Source: Caulobacter zeae (GTDB lineage Bacteria > Pseudomonadota > Alphaproteobacteria > Caulobacterales > Caulobacteraceae). Taken from it: a DNA stretch of 64,000 bases. Shown here one piece after another: positions 43,055-52,351 of the stretch. Made by a program: the position numbers and the translations under genes. Position 1 is the stretch's first letter, and each line of letters starts with the position of its first letter. The stretch is from NCBI RefSeq assembly GCF_002858925.1, contig NZ_PJRS01000031.1, forward strand, positions 1 through 64,000, read 5' to 3'. The notes beneath the pieces are model-generated. The model saw only the letters and a list, made by a program, of their open reading frames with translations. It ran no database searches and was not told the origin of the DNA.

Positions 43055-44635
43055 TTGCGCGGATACGATTTGCAGCTTTTCGCTCGCCCTCTGGCCGTTG
43101 TCTCGGCCCTCGCGCTTTGCCTGAACCTCGCTGCGCCCGCAGCAAGGGCCGCGGGGCTGGAACCGCTGTCGGACAACGACATGCGCTATTATCAGGCGGC
43201 GTTCGGCGCGGCCGAGCGCGGTGACTTCGACGCCGCCGAGGCCGCCTTCGCCAACACCCGCAACCGCAGCCTGATCGGCAAGCTGTCGCTGGTGCGGCTG
43301 ATGCACCCCACGGCCTACACCGCCAGCTACGACGACCTGACCGGCTGGCTGAAGCTCTACGGCGACGAAGCCGGCGCCGACCGCGTCTACGCCCTGGCCA
43401 TGAAGCGCAAGCCCGCCCGCGTGTCCGCGCCCAAGGCCCCGGAACTGTTCATCGACGTCGCCCAGGGCGGCCGCTCAGCCGGCCCCGCCGACAAGGGCCG
43501 CGCCGCCCGCGAGGCCTATTATTCCGGCGACGTGAAGGGCGCGCAGAAACTGGCCAAGGCCTCGGGCGAGCGCTGGATCGCGGGCCTGGCCTCGTTCCGC
43601 CTGGAATCCTACGCCGAGGCCCGCAGCTATTTCGAGCAGGTCGCCCACGACCAGGGCCAGGACGACTGGCTGCGCGCCGCCGGCGCCTTCTGGGCCGCTC
43701 GCTCGGCGAGCATGGCCGGCGACACCGACGGCGTCCGCGCCCTGCTGACCCAGGCCGCCCAGGCTCCGCAGACCTTCTACGGCATGATCGCCGGCCGCCA
43801 GCTGGCGATGGCGGGCCTGGCCGTCGCCAACGACCCCGAAGATCCGATCGCCGCCCTGATCACCCGCGTGTCCTACGCCGGTCCCGATCCGGCCTCGCTG
43901 AACAAGCTGCTGGCCGGCGACATCCGCGCCCGCCGCGCCGCCTCCCTGGCCCAGCTGGGCCGCTGGAACGAGGCCGGGGCCGAACTGCGGGCCGGCCTGT
44001 CCCTGGCCGCCGACGAAAAGGCGCGCGCCGACTGGAGCGCCCTCACCCTCGCCCTCAACGCCCGCGCGCCGTTCAATGCCGGCCGCCCGGTCAAGAAGAT
44101 CGGCGGCGAGGACTATCCCCTGCCCGAGCTCGCGCCCAAGGGCGGCTTCACGCTCAACAAGGCCCTGGTCTACGCCCTGGTGCGCCAGGAAAGCCGCTTC
44201 GACCCGATGGCCGTGTCGGGCGCCGGCGCCGTGGGCCTGATGCAGCTGATGCCGGTCGCGGCCGCCCGCGCCGCCGGCGACGACAAGCTCCTGGCCGACA
44301 ACACCCCGCTGTTCGACCCGGCCTTCAACCTGCGGGTCGGCCAGGACTACTTCACCTGGCTGATGGACCGCGGCCTGCAGAGCCCCGACCTGCTGCGCGC
44401 CGTGGCCGCCTACAACGGCGGTCCGGGCACGCTCCTGAAGGTGCAGCAGCAGCTGGGCGCCGACTGCGACAGCCTGCTGCTGATCGAAAGCCTGCCCGCG
44501 CTCGAGACCCGCAACTACGTCGAGAAGGTCATGGCCTCCTACTGGACCTACCGCCGCCTGCTGGGCGCGGAGACCAAGACCCTCGACGCCGTGGCCAGCG
44601 GGGCCAAGGTCATCGACTTCCGGCTGGATATGTGA
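43055..44635 (+). CDS. Soluble lytic transglycosylase (SLT family)
   Basis: A 526-residue periplasmic enzyme. It has a signal peptide (PLAVVSALALCLNLAAPAARA), a helical superhelix U-domain (about 40-370) and a C-terminal SLT domain (about 375-500). The SLT domain has ALVYALVRQESRFDPMAVSG (catalytic Glu in QESRF), AGAVGLMQLMPVAA and AVAAYNGGPG. It cleaves the glycan strand of peptidoglycan, forming 1,6-anhydromuramic ends. No ATG fits; a TTG at 43055 or 43070 is the most likely start, so the exact N-terminus is uncertain. Confidence 0.92.
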   Translation: MRGYDLQLFARPLAVVSALALCLNLAAPAARAAGLEPLSDNDMRYYQAAFGAAERGDFDAAEAAFANTRNRSLIGKLSLVRLMHPTAYTASYDDLTGWLKLYGDEAGADRVYALAMKRKPARVSAPKAPELFIDVAQGGRSAGPADKGRAAREAYYSGDVKGAQKLAKASGERWIAGLASFRLESYAEARSYFEQVAHDQGQDDWLRAAGAFWAARSASMAGDTDGVRALLTQAAQAPQTFYGMIAGRQLAMAGLAVANDPEDPIAALITRVSYAGPDPASLNKLLAGDIRARRAASLAQLGRWNEAGAELRAGLSLAADEKARADWSALTLALNARAPFNAGRPVKKIGGEDYPLPELAPKGGFTLNKALVYALVRQESRFDPMAVSGAGAVGLMQLMPVAAARAAGDDKLLADNTPLFDPAFNLRVGQDYFTWLMDRGLQSPDLLRAVAAYNGGPGTLLKVQQQLGADCDSLLLIESLPALETRNYVEKVMASYWTYRRLLGAETKTLDAVASGAKVIDFRLDM

Positions 44636-44642
44636 CGATCAA

Positions 44643-44775
44643 AAGGAACCTCCCCCTGTGGGGGAGGTGATCGCGAAGCGATCGGTGGGGGGCGTGGCTC
44701 CTGGATCTGCCGTCGCAAGAGAAGCTGAAAGCTTCCCCCCACCGGCCTCCGGCGGCCTCCCCCACAGAGGGAGGT
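44643..44775. repeat. Family A intergenic inverted repeat
   Basis: The element has the same arms as the copies at 25973 and 40202. It lies between the convergent transglycosylase and ClC genes, 7 bp and 10 bp from their stop codons. Confidence 0.9.
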
Positions 44776-44785
44776 TCGAGGCGGA

Positions 44786-46552
44786 TCACCCCGCCTCGCC
44801 GGTTAGCTCCCGCCGCGCCTTCTCAAGCTCCTCGGCGTAACGCCGCGTGGCGTAGGCCTCCGACAGCACGCCCAGCACGTTCTTCTTGTCGTCGATCACC
44901 GCCAGCTCGTCGGTCTCGCTGCGGTCGAAGGCGCGCATGACGTCCTTGATCGACTGCTCAGGCTTCAGCGCCGTCTCGGCGTTGATCGCCAGCCCCGCCA
45001 CCGACCTTTCACCGTCGCCGCCGTCGGCATAGGCCTTGGCCGTCGGGATCACCCCGGCGTAGAGCCCCGCCTCGTCGACCATGATCACCCGCTTGGTCGA
45101 GCCCAACGGGAAGCGGCGGCGAAACTCCGCCAGCGTCGTCTCGGCCGGCACGGTCTGGACGTCCTTGCGCATCATCCGCCCCGCGCTCAGCGGCCGCATC
45201 CACGAAACGTCGTGGGCGCTGCGGATGGTCTCGCCGCGCAGGTGCAGCCGCCAGGTCGAGAACGAGTAGCCGAAGGTCTCGCGCACCATGGCGCTGGCGA
45301 TCATCGAGGCCACCAGGGCTGCGGCCGCCACGGTGAAGTCGCCGGTCGCCTCCAGCACCAGGAACGACATGGTGAAGGGTCCGCCCACGACGGCCACGCC
45401 CAGCGCCGCCATGCCGACCAGGGCCGCCACCGTCGGGTCCAGGCTCGGCGCCCACGGGATCAGCAGCGAGATCGCCGAGAACACCTGGCCCAGCAGCGCG
45501 CCCAGGAACAGCGAGGCGAAGAAGAGGCCGCCCCGAAAGCCGAAGCTCAGCGAGATCACCGAGGCCAGGGCCTTCATGGCCAACAACATCAGCAGCAGCT
45601 TGAGCGGCGCCTCGGCCATGAGGTTCAGGTGCAGCGCCCCGTGTCCCGCCGACAGGGTCTGGGGCGTGATCACCGCCAGCGCCGCCAGCCCCATGCCCCC
45701 GATCGCCGGCCGCAGCCAACGCGGGATCGGCGAGCGGGTCACCAGCCGCTCGGCGTTGGCCACCAGCCGCATCAGGCCGATGCCGACGATGGCGCAGGCC
45801 AGGCCCACCAGCGCGTAGAGGCCATAGTCGGTCCAGGACTGCACCGCCTGGGTGTCGGTCTTCAGCAGGTAGGGGATCGCGCCCATCTTGCTGGCCACCA
45901 GCACGGCGGCCAGGGCGGCGGCCACCACGGGCGCCAGGTTGGCGACGGTGTAGGCCCCGATGACGATCTCGAAGGCGTAGAAGGCGCCGGTCAGCGGCGC
46001 GCCGAAGGCCGCGGCGATGGCCGCGCCGGCCCCGGCGCCCACCAGGGTGCGCATATCGGCCCGGCGCAGGTTCAGCCGCTGCCCCGCGAACGAGGCGGCG
46101 GCCGCGCCCGCCTGGGCGTAGGCGGCCTCCAGCCCGACCGAGGCCCCGACCCCGTTCGACAGCATGGTCTGGCCGCAGATGAAGGCGCTGTCCTTCATCG
46201 ACAGACGCCCGCCGTGCAGGGCGTTGGCCTCCACGGGGTCGACGGCGGGGCGCGGGCGATACTTCATCCAGGCCCAGGTGATCCCGCCCAGCAGCAGCCC
46301 GCCGATCGGAATGGCCAGCAGCCGCCAGGGCGCGACGTGAGACTGGGCGCTGAGCCGCTCGTTGATGTCGATCTCGAACAGCAGCATCTGCAGGCCGTGC
46401 GCCACCTGGGCCTGCACGACCGCGAAGGTTCCGGCCGCCACGCCGATCAGCGTCGCCACCGCGATCAGCCACAGCTCGCTGGAGCGGATTCGGCGCCGCA
46501 GCCAGCCGACCCACTTCACGGATGCGGCGGCGGAGGCGTGGGCGAGCGACAT
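44786..46552 (-). CDS. ClC-family chloride channel/antiporter with CBS pair
   Basis: A 588-residue ClC protein. The membrane part (about 30-440) has the ClC motifs NGVGASVGLEAAYAQAGAAA (GxxGxE-type gate region), GAGAAIAAAFGAPLTGAFYA and GFRGGLFFASLFLGALLG. The cytoplasmic part (about 455-570) holds two CBS domains (RMMRKDVQTVPAETTLAEFR; LKPEQSIKDVMRAFDRSETD) that usually bind adenine nucleotides. It moves chloride across the inner membrane. The first GxGIPE selectivity motif is altered, with Val at the usual position of the gating glutamate not clearly resolvable. A family repeat follows. Confidence 0.92.
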   Translation of the reverse strand: MSLAHASAAASVKWVGWLRRRIRSSELWLIAVATLIGVAAGTFAVVQAQVAHGLQMLLFEIDINERLSAQSHVAPWRLLAIPIGGLLLGGITWAWMKYRPRPAVDPVEANALHGGRLSMKDSAFICGQTMLSNGVGASVGLEAAYAQAGAAAASFAGQRLNLRRADMRTLVGAGAGAAIAAAFGAPLTGAFYAFEIVIGAYTVANLAPVVAAALAAVLVASKMGAIPYLLKTDTQAVQSWTDYGLYALVGLACAIVGIGLMRLVANAERLVTRSPIPRWLRPAIGGMGLAALAVITPQTLSAGHGALHLNLMAEAPLKLLLMLLAMKALASVISLSFGFRGGLFFASLFLGALLGQVFSAISLLIPWAPSLDPTVAALVGMAALGVAVVGGPFTMSFLVLEATGDFTVAAAALVASMIASAMVRETFGYSFSTWRLHLRGETIRSAHDVSWMRPLSAGRMMRKDVQTVPAETTLAEFRRRFPLGSTKRVIMVDEAGLYAGVIPTAKAYADGGDGERSVAGLAINAETALKPEQSIKDVMRAFDRSETDELAVIDDKKNVLGVLSEAYATRRYAEELEKARRELTGEAG

Positions 46553-46587
46553 GGACCCTCGATAACGCGCAGGGGACGAGACTTACA

Positions 46588-46711
46588 ACCCTCCCCCTGA
46601 AGGGGGGAGGTGTCGCCAAAGGCGACGGAGGGGGAAGTCGCCCTCCATCACCGCGGAAAACTTCCCCCTCCGACCGCTTCGCGGCCATCTCCCCCTTTGG
46701 GAGAGGGTCTT
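46588..46711. repeat. Family A-like intergenic repeat
   Basis: Arms CCCTCCCCCTGAAGGGGGGA with core GTCGCCAAAGGCGAC and AACTTCCCCCTCCGACCGCT to CTCCCCCTTTGGGAGAGGGT. It lies between genes on the same strand and touches the stop codon of the glycosyltransferase-like gene. Confidence 0.85.
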
Positions 46712-47190
46712 CAGATCGAAACCCGCCGCGCCTTCAGCCGCCCCGCCAGCGCCTTCTCCGGCGCATATCCCGCAAACCCGTCCGTCGCCGCATAGTCCAG
46801 CCGCCGCACGAGCAGCCCAAGCGGCGCCGCCGTCAGCCTCGCCAGCAAGCCGCCCGCCGGAACCAGCAGAGCCGCAGCCCCCGCCCCGCCGGCCAGGTGC
46901 GCTTCCACCGGCCCGCGCCAGGCCTCAGGCAGGCCGCGCGACGGATCCAGCGCCAGGATCCAGTCGCCCCGCGCCACGGCCGCGCCGGCCGCCAGCAGTG
47001 AGCCCCGGTCGCCCGAGACGGCGACGAACCGTGCGCCGCTGTCCTCGACCAGCCCGTCCAGCCCCGGCTCGGCCGCGCCGGCGATCACCACCTCCTTGAC
47101 CAGGCCGTCGACGGCCGCCGGCACCAGCTGGGCCAGGATCTGGGCGAGCGCATGCACGGGCGCGACGGCGGGAAGGATCACGGAGATCAT
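46711..47190 (-). CDS. Degenerate family 2 glycosyltransferase-like protein
   Basis: A 159-residue protein with a GT-A nucleotide-sugar fold start (ISVILPAVAPVHALAQILAQ; GSLLAAGAAVARGDWILALD). The catalytic DxD is replaced by LALDPSRGLPEAW, and the C-terminal acceptor half is short. It resembles small rSAM-associated glycosyltransferases but is probably not active, or has a different role. It is divergent from the radical SAM gene (81 bp between starts). Low homology makes this tentative. Confidence 0.6.
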   Translation of the reverse strand: MISVILPAVAPVHALAQILAQLVPAAVDGLVKEVVIAGAAEPGLDGLVEDSGARFVAVSGDRGSLLAAGAAVARGDWILALDPSRGLPEAWRGPVEAHLAGGAGAAALLVPAGGLLARLTAAPLGLLVRRLDYAATDGFAGYAPEKALAGRLKARRVSI

Positions 47191-47271
47191 GGCCTCGCCT
47201 TTGACGGCTCGTCGCCCGCCTCGTCAAGCATCGTTCTTGTTATGTTCTGCATGTCGGCATAGGATGCCCAC

Positions 47272-48378
47272 ATGCAGACGCGCCGCTCCTTCACCGACAC
47301 CGCCTACAAGCAGGGAACTGCGGCCCTGCGCGGTCGCGGCGCGCGTAGCAACGAGACCGGCCGCTACGAGAGCCTGACCTCCCAGCCGTTCGACGACGGC
47401 TGGACCGAAGACGACAACGCCGCCCGGGTGCTGACCACCAGCGTCCTGGCCATGAAGTCCAAGACGGTCATCGCCCGCAACAAGAGCCCCGACGTCGGCT
47501 TCGACCGCTCGATCAATCCCTATCGCGGCTGCGAGCACGGCTGCATCTACTGCTACGCTCGTCCGGCCCATGCCTATCTGGGCCTCTCGCCCGGCCTCGA
47601 CTTCGAGAGCAAGCTGTTCTTCAAGCCCGAGGCCGGCAAGCTGCTCGACCGCGAGCTGTCCAAACCGACCTACAAGGTCGGCAGCGTCCACATCGGCGGC
47701 GACACCGATCCCTACCAGCCGCAGGAACGCTCCCTGCGCGTCACGCGCGGCGTGCTGGAGACGCTGAGCCGCTTTCGCCACCCGTTCTCGATCATCACCA
47801 AGTCGGCCCTGATCACCCGCGACCTCGACATCCTGGGCGAGATGGGACGCGCCGGCCTGGCCCGCGCGGCCGTGTCGATCACCACGCTCGATCGCAAGCT
47901 GGCCCGCAGCATGGAGCCCCGCGCCGCCACGCCCGAACGCCGGCTCGACGCCGTGCGCCAATTGTCCGAGGCCGGGGTGCCGACCATCGTCATGTTCGCC
48001 CCGGCCATCCCGTCGCTGAACGACCACGAGATGGAGGCGGTGCTGGAACGCGCCAAGGCGGCCGGGGCGGTGGCCGCCGGCTATGTGGCCATCCGCCTGC
48101 CGATGGAGATCCACGGCCTGTTCGAGCAGTGGCTGGCCTCCGACCATCCCGACCGCGCCAAGCGGGTGATGTCCCTGGTGCGCCAGATGCGCGGCGGGGC
48201 GGCCTATGACAGCGAGTTCGGCAAGCGCATGACCGGCGAAGGCCCGGTGGCCGAGGTGCTGAACCAACGCTTCCACGCCGCCCTCAGGCGCTTCGAACTC
48301 GACAGGCCCCTGCCCCGCCTCGACACCAGCCAGTTCCGCGTCCCGCCCAAGACGGGCGACCAGTTGAGTTTGTTCTGA
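47272..48378 (+). CDS. PA0069-type radical SAM protein (SPL-like)
   Basis: A 368-residue radical SAM enzyme. The cluster motif is Cys87-Cys91-Cys94 in YRGCEHGCIYCYARPAHAYL, the CxxxCxxC of the superfamily with the following YAR typical of the PA0069/spore-photoproduct-lyase-like group. Other motifs are VHIGGDTDPYQPQE and FSIITKSALITRDLDILGEM. It uses a 4Fe-4S cluster and S-adenosylmethionine to make a 5'-deoxyadenosyl radical; a role in DNA lesion repair is suspected for relatives but not established. Complete length. Confidence 0.92.
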   Translation: MQTRRSFTDTAYKQGTAALRGRGARSNETGRYESLTSQPFDDGWTEDDNAARVLTTSVLAMKSKTVIARNKSPDVGFDRSINPYRGCEHGCIYCYARPAHAYLGLSPGLDFESKLFFKPEAGKLLDRELSKPTYKVGSVHIGGDTDPYQPQERSLRVTRGVLETLSRFRHPFSIITKSALITRDLDILGEMGRAGLARAAVSITTLDRKLARSMEPRAATPERRLDAVRQLSEAGVPTIVMFAPAIPSLNDHEMEAVLERAKAAGAVAAGYVAIRLPMEIHGLFEQWLASDHPDRAKRVMSLVRQMRGGAAYDSEFGKRMTGEGPVAEVLNQRFHAALRRFELDRPLPRLDTSQFRVPPKTGDQLSLF

Positions 48379-48397
48379 ACCTCAAGCCACTCTGCCT

Positions 48398-48545
48398 CGT
48401 CATCCCGGCCGAAGCGAAGCGTAGAGCCGGGACCCAGGGGCCGTCGCAATGCGCCGGCAGCCTCCGGGCGGCAAGGCCAGGCGCTGCGCCCAGCCCCCTG
48501 GGTCCCGGGCCTGCGGCGCTCCGCGCCTCCGCCCGGGATGACGGC
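48398..48545. repeat. Family D intergenic inverted repeat
   Basis: The left arm CGTCATCCCGGCCGAAGCGA to GCCGGGACCCAGGGG faces the right arm CCCCCTGGGTCCCGGGCCTG to CCCGGGATGACGG. It lies between the radical SAM and GFA genes, both plus strand, 19 bp after the first stop. It is the only copy of this family in the window, but the CATCCCGG type is common in related genomes. Confidence 0.85.
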
Positions 48546-48604
48546 GAAGGGTGAACAGCAGCATCAGCCCTCCCCGCTTGCACCTGTCACAGGAAGGCCC
48601 ATCA

Positions 48605-49030
48605 ATGCCGCCCATGACGAAAGAACGCCGTTACGCCGGAGGGTGCCTGTGCGGCGCCGTGCGCTGGAGCGCCACGGGCCAGCCGCTGTACCAGGGCTAT
48701 TGCTGCTGCGCCGACTGCCGCAAGGCCTCGGGTTCGGGCTTCGTGCCATTCATGGGCTTTGCGGCCTCGGCGGTGACGATCAGCGGCGAGACGTTGAAGG
48801 TCCGCTCGCCGGCCTTCCGTGGCGGTGAGGCCCTGCGCAACGCCTGCCCGACCTGCGGCGGCCTCGTCTTCGGCGGCGAGGTCGGGGTCGACGACAGCCA
48901 CACGATCTATGCCGGCTCGCTCGACGACGCCTCGCTGTTCGAGCCGACCATGGCCCTGTTCCTGCGCGACAAGCCCGATTGGGTCGTGCTGCCGCAGGGT
49001 CTGGCGGCCTTCGAGACCATGCCTGACTAG
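48605..49030 (+). CDS. GFA-family zinc protein
   Basis: A 141-residue GFA (glutathione-dependent formaldehyde-activating enzyme/CENP-V) fold protein. Zinc ligands are visible in GGCLCGAVRW, GYCCCADCRKASGSGF and ACPTCGG. Many family members have no proven formaldehyde activity, so only the fold is claimed. AGGAAGG precedes ATG at 48605; ATG at 48614 is an alternative. It stands alone between a repeat and a VOC gene. Confidence 0.9.
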   Translation: MPPMTKERRYAGGCLCGAVRWSATGQPLYQGYCCCADCRKASGSGFVPFMGFAASAVTISGETLKVRSPAFRGGEALRNACPTCGGLVFGGEVGVDDSHTIYAGSLDDASLFEPTMALFLRDKPDWVVLPQGLAAFETMPD

Positions 49031-49122
49031 AAAATCGCACGCCGACTGTCGGGACGGGCGTCCGCCGTTCGTCCTCGCGAAGAACACGGCTCGAGCCGGG
49101 CCGGAGAAAAAGGGAGAGAGCG

Positions 49123-49905
49123 ATGTCGGAAACCAACGGACGGTTCGGCTGGTACGAACTGATGACCACCGACGTGGACGCCGCGTCCGCCTTCTACGCT
49201 AAGGTCGTGGGCTGGACCCCGACGGACTCCGGCATGCCCGGCCCGACCAAATACATGATCCTCAATGTCGGCGAGACCGGGGTCGGCGGCGTCTTCACGC
49301 CCGAGGGCGGCTGCCCCGAAGGCGCCCGTCCCGGCTGGATCGGCTACATCTTCGTCGACGACGTCGACGCCTATGTCGGCAAGGTGGTCGAGGCCGGCGG
49401 CTCGGTGTTCATGCCCGCCGACGACATCCCCGGCGTCGGCCGCTTCTCGGTCGTCGCCGACCCGTACGGCGCGGTCTTCACCCTGTTCAAGCCGTTCCCG
49501 CGCGATGAGATCCCGCCGCAGCCGGCCGACGGCGCGCCCGGCACGTTCGGCTGGCGCGAGCTGATGGCCGGTGACCTGGAAGGGGCGTTTTCCTTCTATT
49601 CCAAGGTGTTCGGCTGGTTGAAGACGCAGGCCATCGACATGGGCCCGATGGGAACCTACCAGCTCTTCGCCTATGAGGCTGACGGCCCGGACGTCGGCGG
49701 CATGATGACCCGGCTGCCGGACATGCCGGTGTCGTTCTGGAACTACTACGCCCAGGTCGACAGCGCCTCGGCCGCCCGCGACCGCGCCGTGGCCGCCGGC
49801 GCGACCACCATGATGGACGTCCACCAGGTGCCCGGCGGCAGCTGGATCTACATGGCGACCGATCCGCAAGGGGCCGGCTTCGCGGTGGTCAGTCAGGCGC
49901 AGTAG
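49123..49905 (+). CDS. Two-domain VOC (glyoxalase/bleomycin-resistance) protein
   Basis: A 260-residue protein of two tandem VOC domains: GRFGWYELMTTDVDAASAFY (first, about 5-125) and GTFGWRELMAGDLEGAFSFY (second, about 135-258). Each has paired beta-alpha-beta-beta-beta units and a GWIGYIFVDDVDA-like or NYYAQVDS-like metal strand. VOC proteins bind a divalent metal for isomerase, dioxygenase or resistance functions. GGGAGAGAG precedes the ATG. Specific substrate unknown. Confidence 0.9.
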   Translation: MSETNGRFGWYELMTTDVDAASAFYAKVVGWTPTDSGMPGPTKYMILNVGETGVGGVFTPEGGCPEGARPGWIGYIFVDDVDAYVGKVVEAGGSVFMPADDIPGVGRFSVVADPYGAVFTLFKPFPRDEIPPQPADGAPGTFGWRELMAGDLEGAFSFYSKVFGWLKTQAIDMGPMGTYQLFAYEADGPDVGGMMTRLPDMPVSFWNYYAQVDSASAARDRAVAAGATTMMDVHQVPGGSWIYMATDPQGAGFAVVSQAQ

Positions 49906-50037
49906 GCCCCTCCCCCAGAAGGGGGAGGCGGCCCGGAGGGCCGGAGGGGGAAGCTTCTGCCGAGTTCAGGGCGCACGAACGCCGCGATCCCTTCCCCCCC
50001 TCAGTCGCTTCGCGACAGCTCCCCCTTCAGGGGGGTA
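49905..50037. repeat. Family A-like intergenic repeat
   Basis: Arms CCCCTCCCCCAGAAGGGGGA with core GGCCCGGAGGGCC and TTCCCCCCCTCAGTCGCTTC with GCGACAGCTCCCCCTTCAGG. It fills the gap between two convergent genes and touches both stop codons. Confidence 0.85.
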
Positions 50038-51114
50038 TCACTTCTCCAGCAGCAGCGCCTTGGTCAGGAACGCCTTGTCGCGCCCGATCACCCGCAGCCC
50101 CGCTGCTTGAAACAGCGCTTCAAGGTCCGTCTCGGCGTAGCTGCCGTAGAACGGCTCGTGGAAGTAGGCCGGAAACGCCTCGAGCATCCGCGCCAGCTGC
50201 GGCTCGTCGCTCGGCTGCACGGAGTCGGCGAAGGCCAGCACGCCGCCAGGCTTCAGCACCCTGGCGAGCTCGGCGGCGACGATCGGCCGTACGCGCGGCG
50301 GCAGTTCGTGGAACAGGTAGACGCAGGTCGCCGCGTCCAGGCTGTCGTCGGCCAGCGGCAGGCGCTCGGCGTTGGCCTGCACCGTGCCCCGCCCCGACCG
50401 CGTCCGAGCCTCGGCCAGATAGGCCGGCGACAGGTCGAGCCCCGCCAGGGCCGCGCGCGGAAAAGTTTGCGCCAGGTCGCGCAGGAAAGCGCCCGAGCCG
50501 CAGGCCACGTCCATCAGCCGCAGGTCGCGCTGGTCGCGTCCCCGCCAGCGCCTGGCCAGCAGGCCAAGCGCCCGCCGGCGCATCGCCCCAGCCGCGCCCG
50601 AGAACAGCGCCTCGACCTGGGCGTCATAGCGGCGGGCGCTGTCGGCGGTGAACCAGCCGCCCGACTGATAGTGGAAGTTCTGCCGGTAATAGGCCGGATA
50701 GCCCTGGCTCTTGGGATCGTCGCGCACCTCGACCCCGTCGCCCCGGCGGCGGCGCAGGTCGACCTCGCGGGCGTCGGCCAGGAAGTCCCAGGCTTTCAGG
50801 ATCGAGGCGGCCGGATGGGACGGCGCGTCCTCCATCGGCGGATAGAGGCCGGCGGCGACGTCGGCGGCGTCCTTCTCGAAGGCCGACAGATAGGCCCGGC
50901 GCAGGCGCCCCTGCGACACCGGCGGCGCATCGGAGGCAAAGCGCGGCGCGGCCTTGCCCTCGGTCGGGCGAGTAATGAACTTGGCCAGCCCGCCGGCCGC
51001 CGTCCACCAGGCCGCCTTGGCGGCGGCCTTGCCGCGTTGGGCGGCGGCGTCGAGGGCGAACGCCCCGCGCCGATCCGCCCCTAGCTTTTCTTCCCGGCCC
51101 TTGGCTTGGCCCAT
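50038..51114 (-). CDS. SAM-dependent methyltransferase
   Basis: A 358-residue protein. The Rossmann methyltransferase domain (about 190-350) has motif I LMDVACGSGAFLRDLAQTFP, motif II ALAGLDLSPAYLAEA, LPLADDSLDAATCVYLFHEL and VLKPGGVLAFADSV. The first 180 residues form a helical extension without a recognised domain. ATG at 51114 lies just past the rlmD-like stop (7 bp gap), so the two are probably co-transcribed. Substrate unknown. Confidence 0.88.
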   Translation of the reverse strand: MGQAKGREEKLGADRRGAFALDAAAQRGKAAAKAAWWTAAGGLAKFITRPTEGKAAPRFASDAPPVSQGRLRRAYLSAFEKDAADVAAGLYPPMEDAPSHPAASILKAWDFLADAREVDLRRRRGDGVEVRDDPKSQGYPAYYRQNFHYQSGGWFTADSARRYDAQVEALFSGAAGAMRRRALGLLARRWRGRDQRDLRLMDVACGSGAFLRDLAQTFPRAALAGLDLSPAYLAEARTRSGRGTVQANAERLPLADDSLDAATCVYLFHELPPRVRPIVAAELARVLKPGGVLAFADSVQPSDEPQLARMLEAFPAYFHEPFYGSYAETDLEALFQAAGLRVIGRDKAFLTKALLLEK

Positions 51115-51121
51115 CCTCGCC

Positions 51122-52351
51122 TCATCGCGAAAAGACCCCAACCAGCTCAATATGCGGCGACCAGAGGAACTGGTCCACCGGCAGCACCTTCTCCAGCTTG
51201 AAGCCGGCGTCGATCAGGATGCCGGCGTCGCGAGCGAAGGTCGCCGGATTGCACGACACCCCGACCACGCGCGAGACCTTGGAGATGGCGATCTCTCGCG
51301 TCTGCTCCAGCGCCCCGGCGCGCGGCGGGTCGAAGACCACCGCGTCCATCTTGTTGAGCTCGCTCGAGAGCACCGGCCGGCGGGTCAGGTCGCGCGCCTC
51401 GGCGACGATCGCCTTCAGGCCCGGGGCCGACCCCACGGCCGCCTTCAGCGCCGCGATCGCCGGCTCGGCGAAGTCGGCGGCATAGACCCCCGACTCCTGG
51501 GCCAGGCGGAAGGTGAAGGTGCCCACGCCGCTGAACAGGTCGGCGACCCTCGCCGCGCCGGCCACGTGCTGCACGGCGAAGTCGGCCATGGCCTTCTCGG
51601 CGGCCGGCACGGCCTGCAGGAACGAACCGGCCGGCAGCGGCACGATGGCCGGACCCAGCTTCACCAGCGGCTGGCGGGCCATGTACAGCACCTCGCCGGC
51701 CAGGGTGACGCGGGCGAAGTCGAACTCGCCGGCCACCATCGCCGCCTGCACGCGGGCGTCGGCCGACAGCCCGCCGCTCTTGCGCTCGACGCCCGTGACG
51801 TCGATGTCCAGGCCCGTGCCGGTCAGGGTGACGTGCAGGGTCGGGGCCGACTTCGGGTGCTCCAGGAACGGCTGGGCCAGGCGCGCCAGGCCCGGCAGGG
51901 CGGCGACGATCTTCGGGTGCGTGACCGGGCATTCCTCGATCTTCACCAGGTTCCACGAGCGGCGCTCCTTGAAGCCCAGGCGCACCCCGCCCTTGCCGCC
52001 GCGCGCGTGCAGCGCCACCCGGCGGCGCGAGGCCGGCGGCGAGGCGATGGTCGGCAGGATCTCGGTCTCGATCCGCTCGCGCTTGAGCTCGAACCGCACC
52101 TGCTCGCGCTTCCAGTCGAGATAGGGCGCGATGTCCCAGTGCTGCAAGGCGCAGCCGCCGCAATGGCCGAAATGCTTGCAGGCCGGATCGACGCGCTCGG
52201 GGCTGGCCTCGAGGATCTCGGCCAGTTCGCCGCGCTGGCCCTCCATGCGGGCGGTGATCCGCTCGCCCGGCAGGGTCAGGGGCACGAAGGCCGGGCCCGC
52301 GGCGACGCCGTCGCCCTGGCCGCCGACGGCGTCGATTTTCAGTTCACGCAT
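51122..52351 (-). CDS. TrmA/RlmD-type tRNA/rRNA m5U methyltransferase
   Basis: A 409-residue RNA (uracil-5-)-methyltransferase. It has a TRAM-like N-terminal start (MRELKIDAVGGQGDGVAAGP), then iron-sulfur cysteines in CKHFGHCGGCALQHW and AAALPGLARL-type helical parts. The SAM domain has VADLFSGVGTFTFRLA and VVFDPPRAGALEQ, and the catalytic Cys is in VVGVSCNPATFARDAG. It should methylate a uridine in rRNA or tRNA; which one cannot be told. ATG at 52351 follows GAAGG. Complete. Confidence 0.93.
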   Translation of the reverse strand: MRELKIDAVGGQGDGVAAGPAFVPLTLPGERITARMEGQRGELAEILEASPERVDPACKHFGHCGGCALQHWDIAPYLDWKREQVRFELKRERIETEILPTIASPPASRRRVALHARGGKGGVRLGFKERRSWNLVKIEECPVTHPKIVAALPGLARLAQPFLEHPKSAPTLHVTLTGTGLDIDVTGVERKSGGLSADARVQAAMVAGEFDFARVTLAGEVLYMARQPLVKLGPAIVPLPAGSFLQAVPAAEKAMADFAVQHVAGAARVADLFSGVGTFTFRLAQESGVYAADFAEPAIAALKAAVGSAPGLKAIVAEARDLTRRPVLSSELNKMDAVVFDPPRAGALEQTREIAISKVSRVVGVSCNPATFARDAGILIDAGFKLEKVLPVDQFLWSPHIELVGVFSR

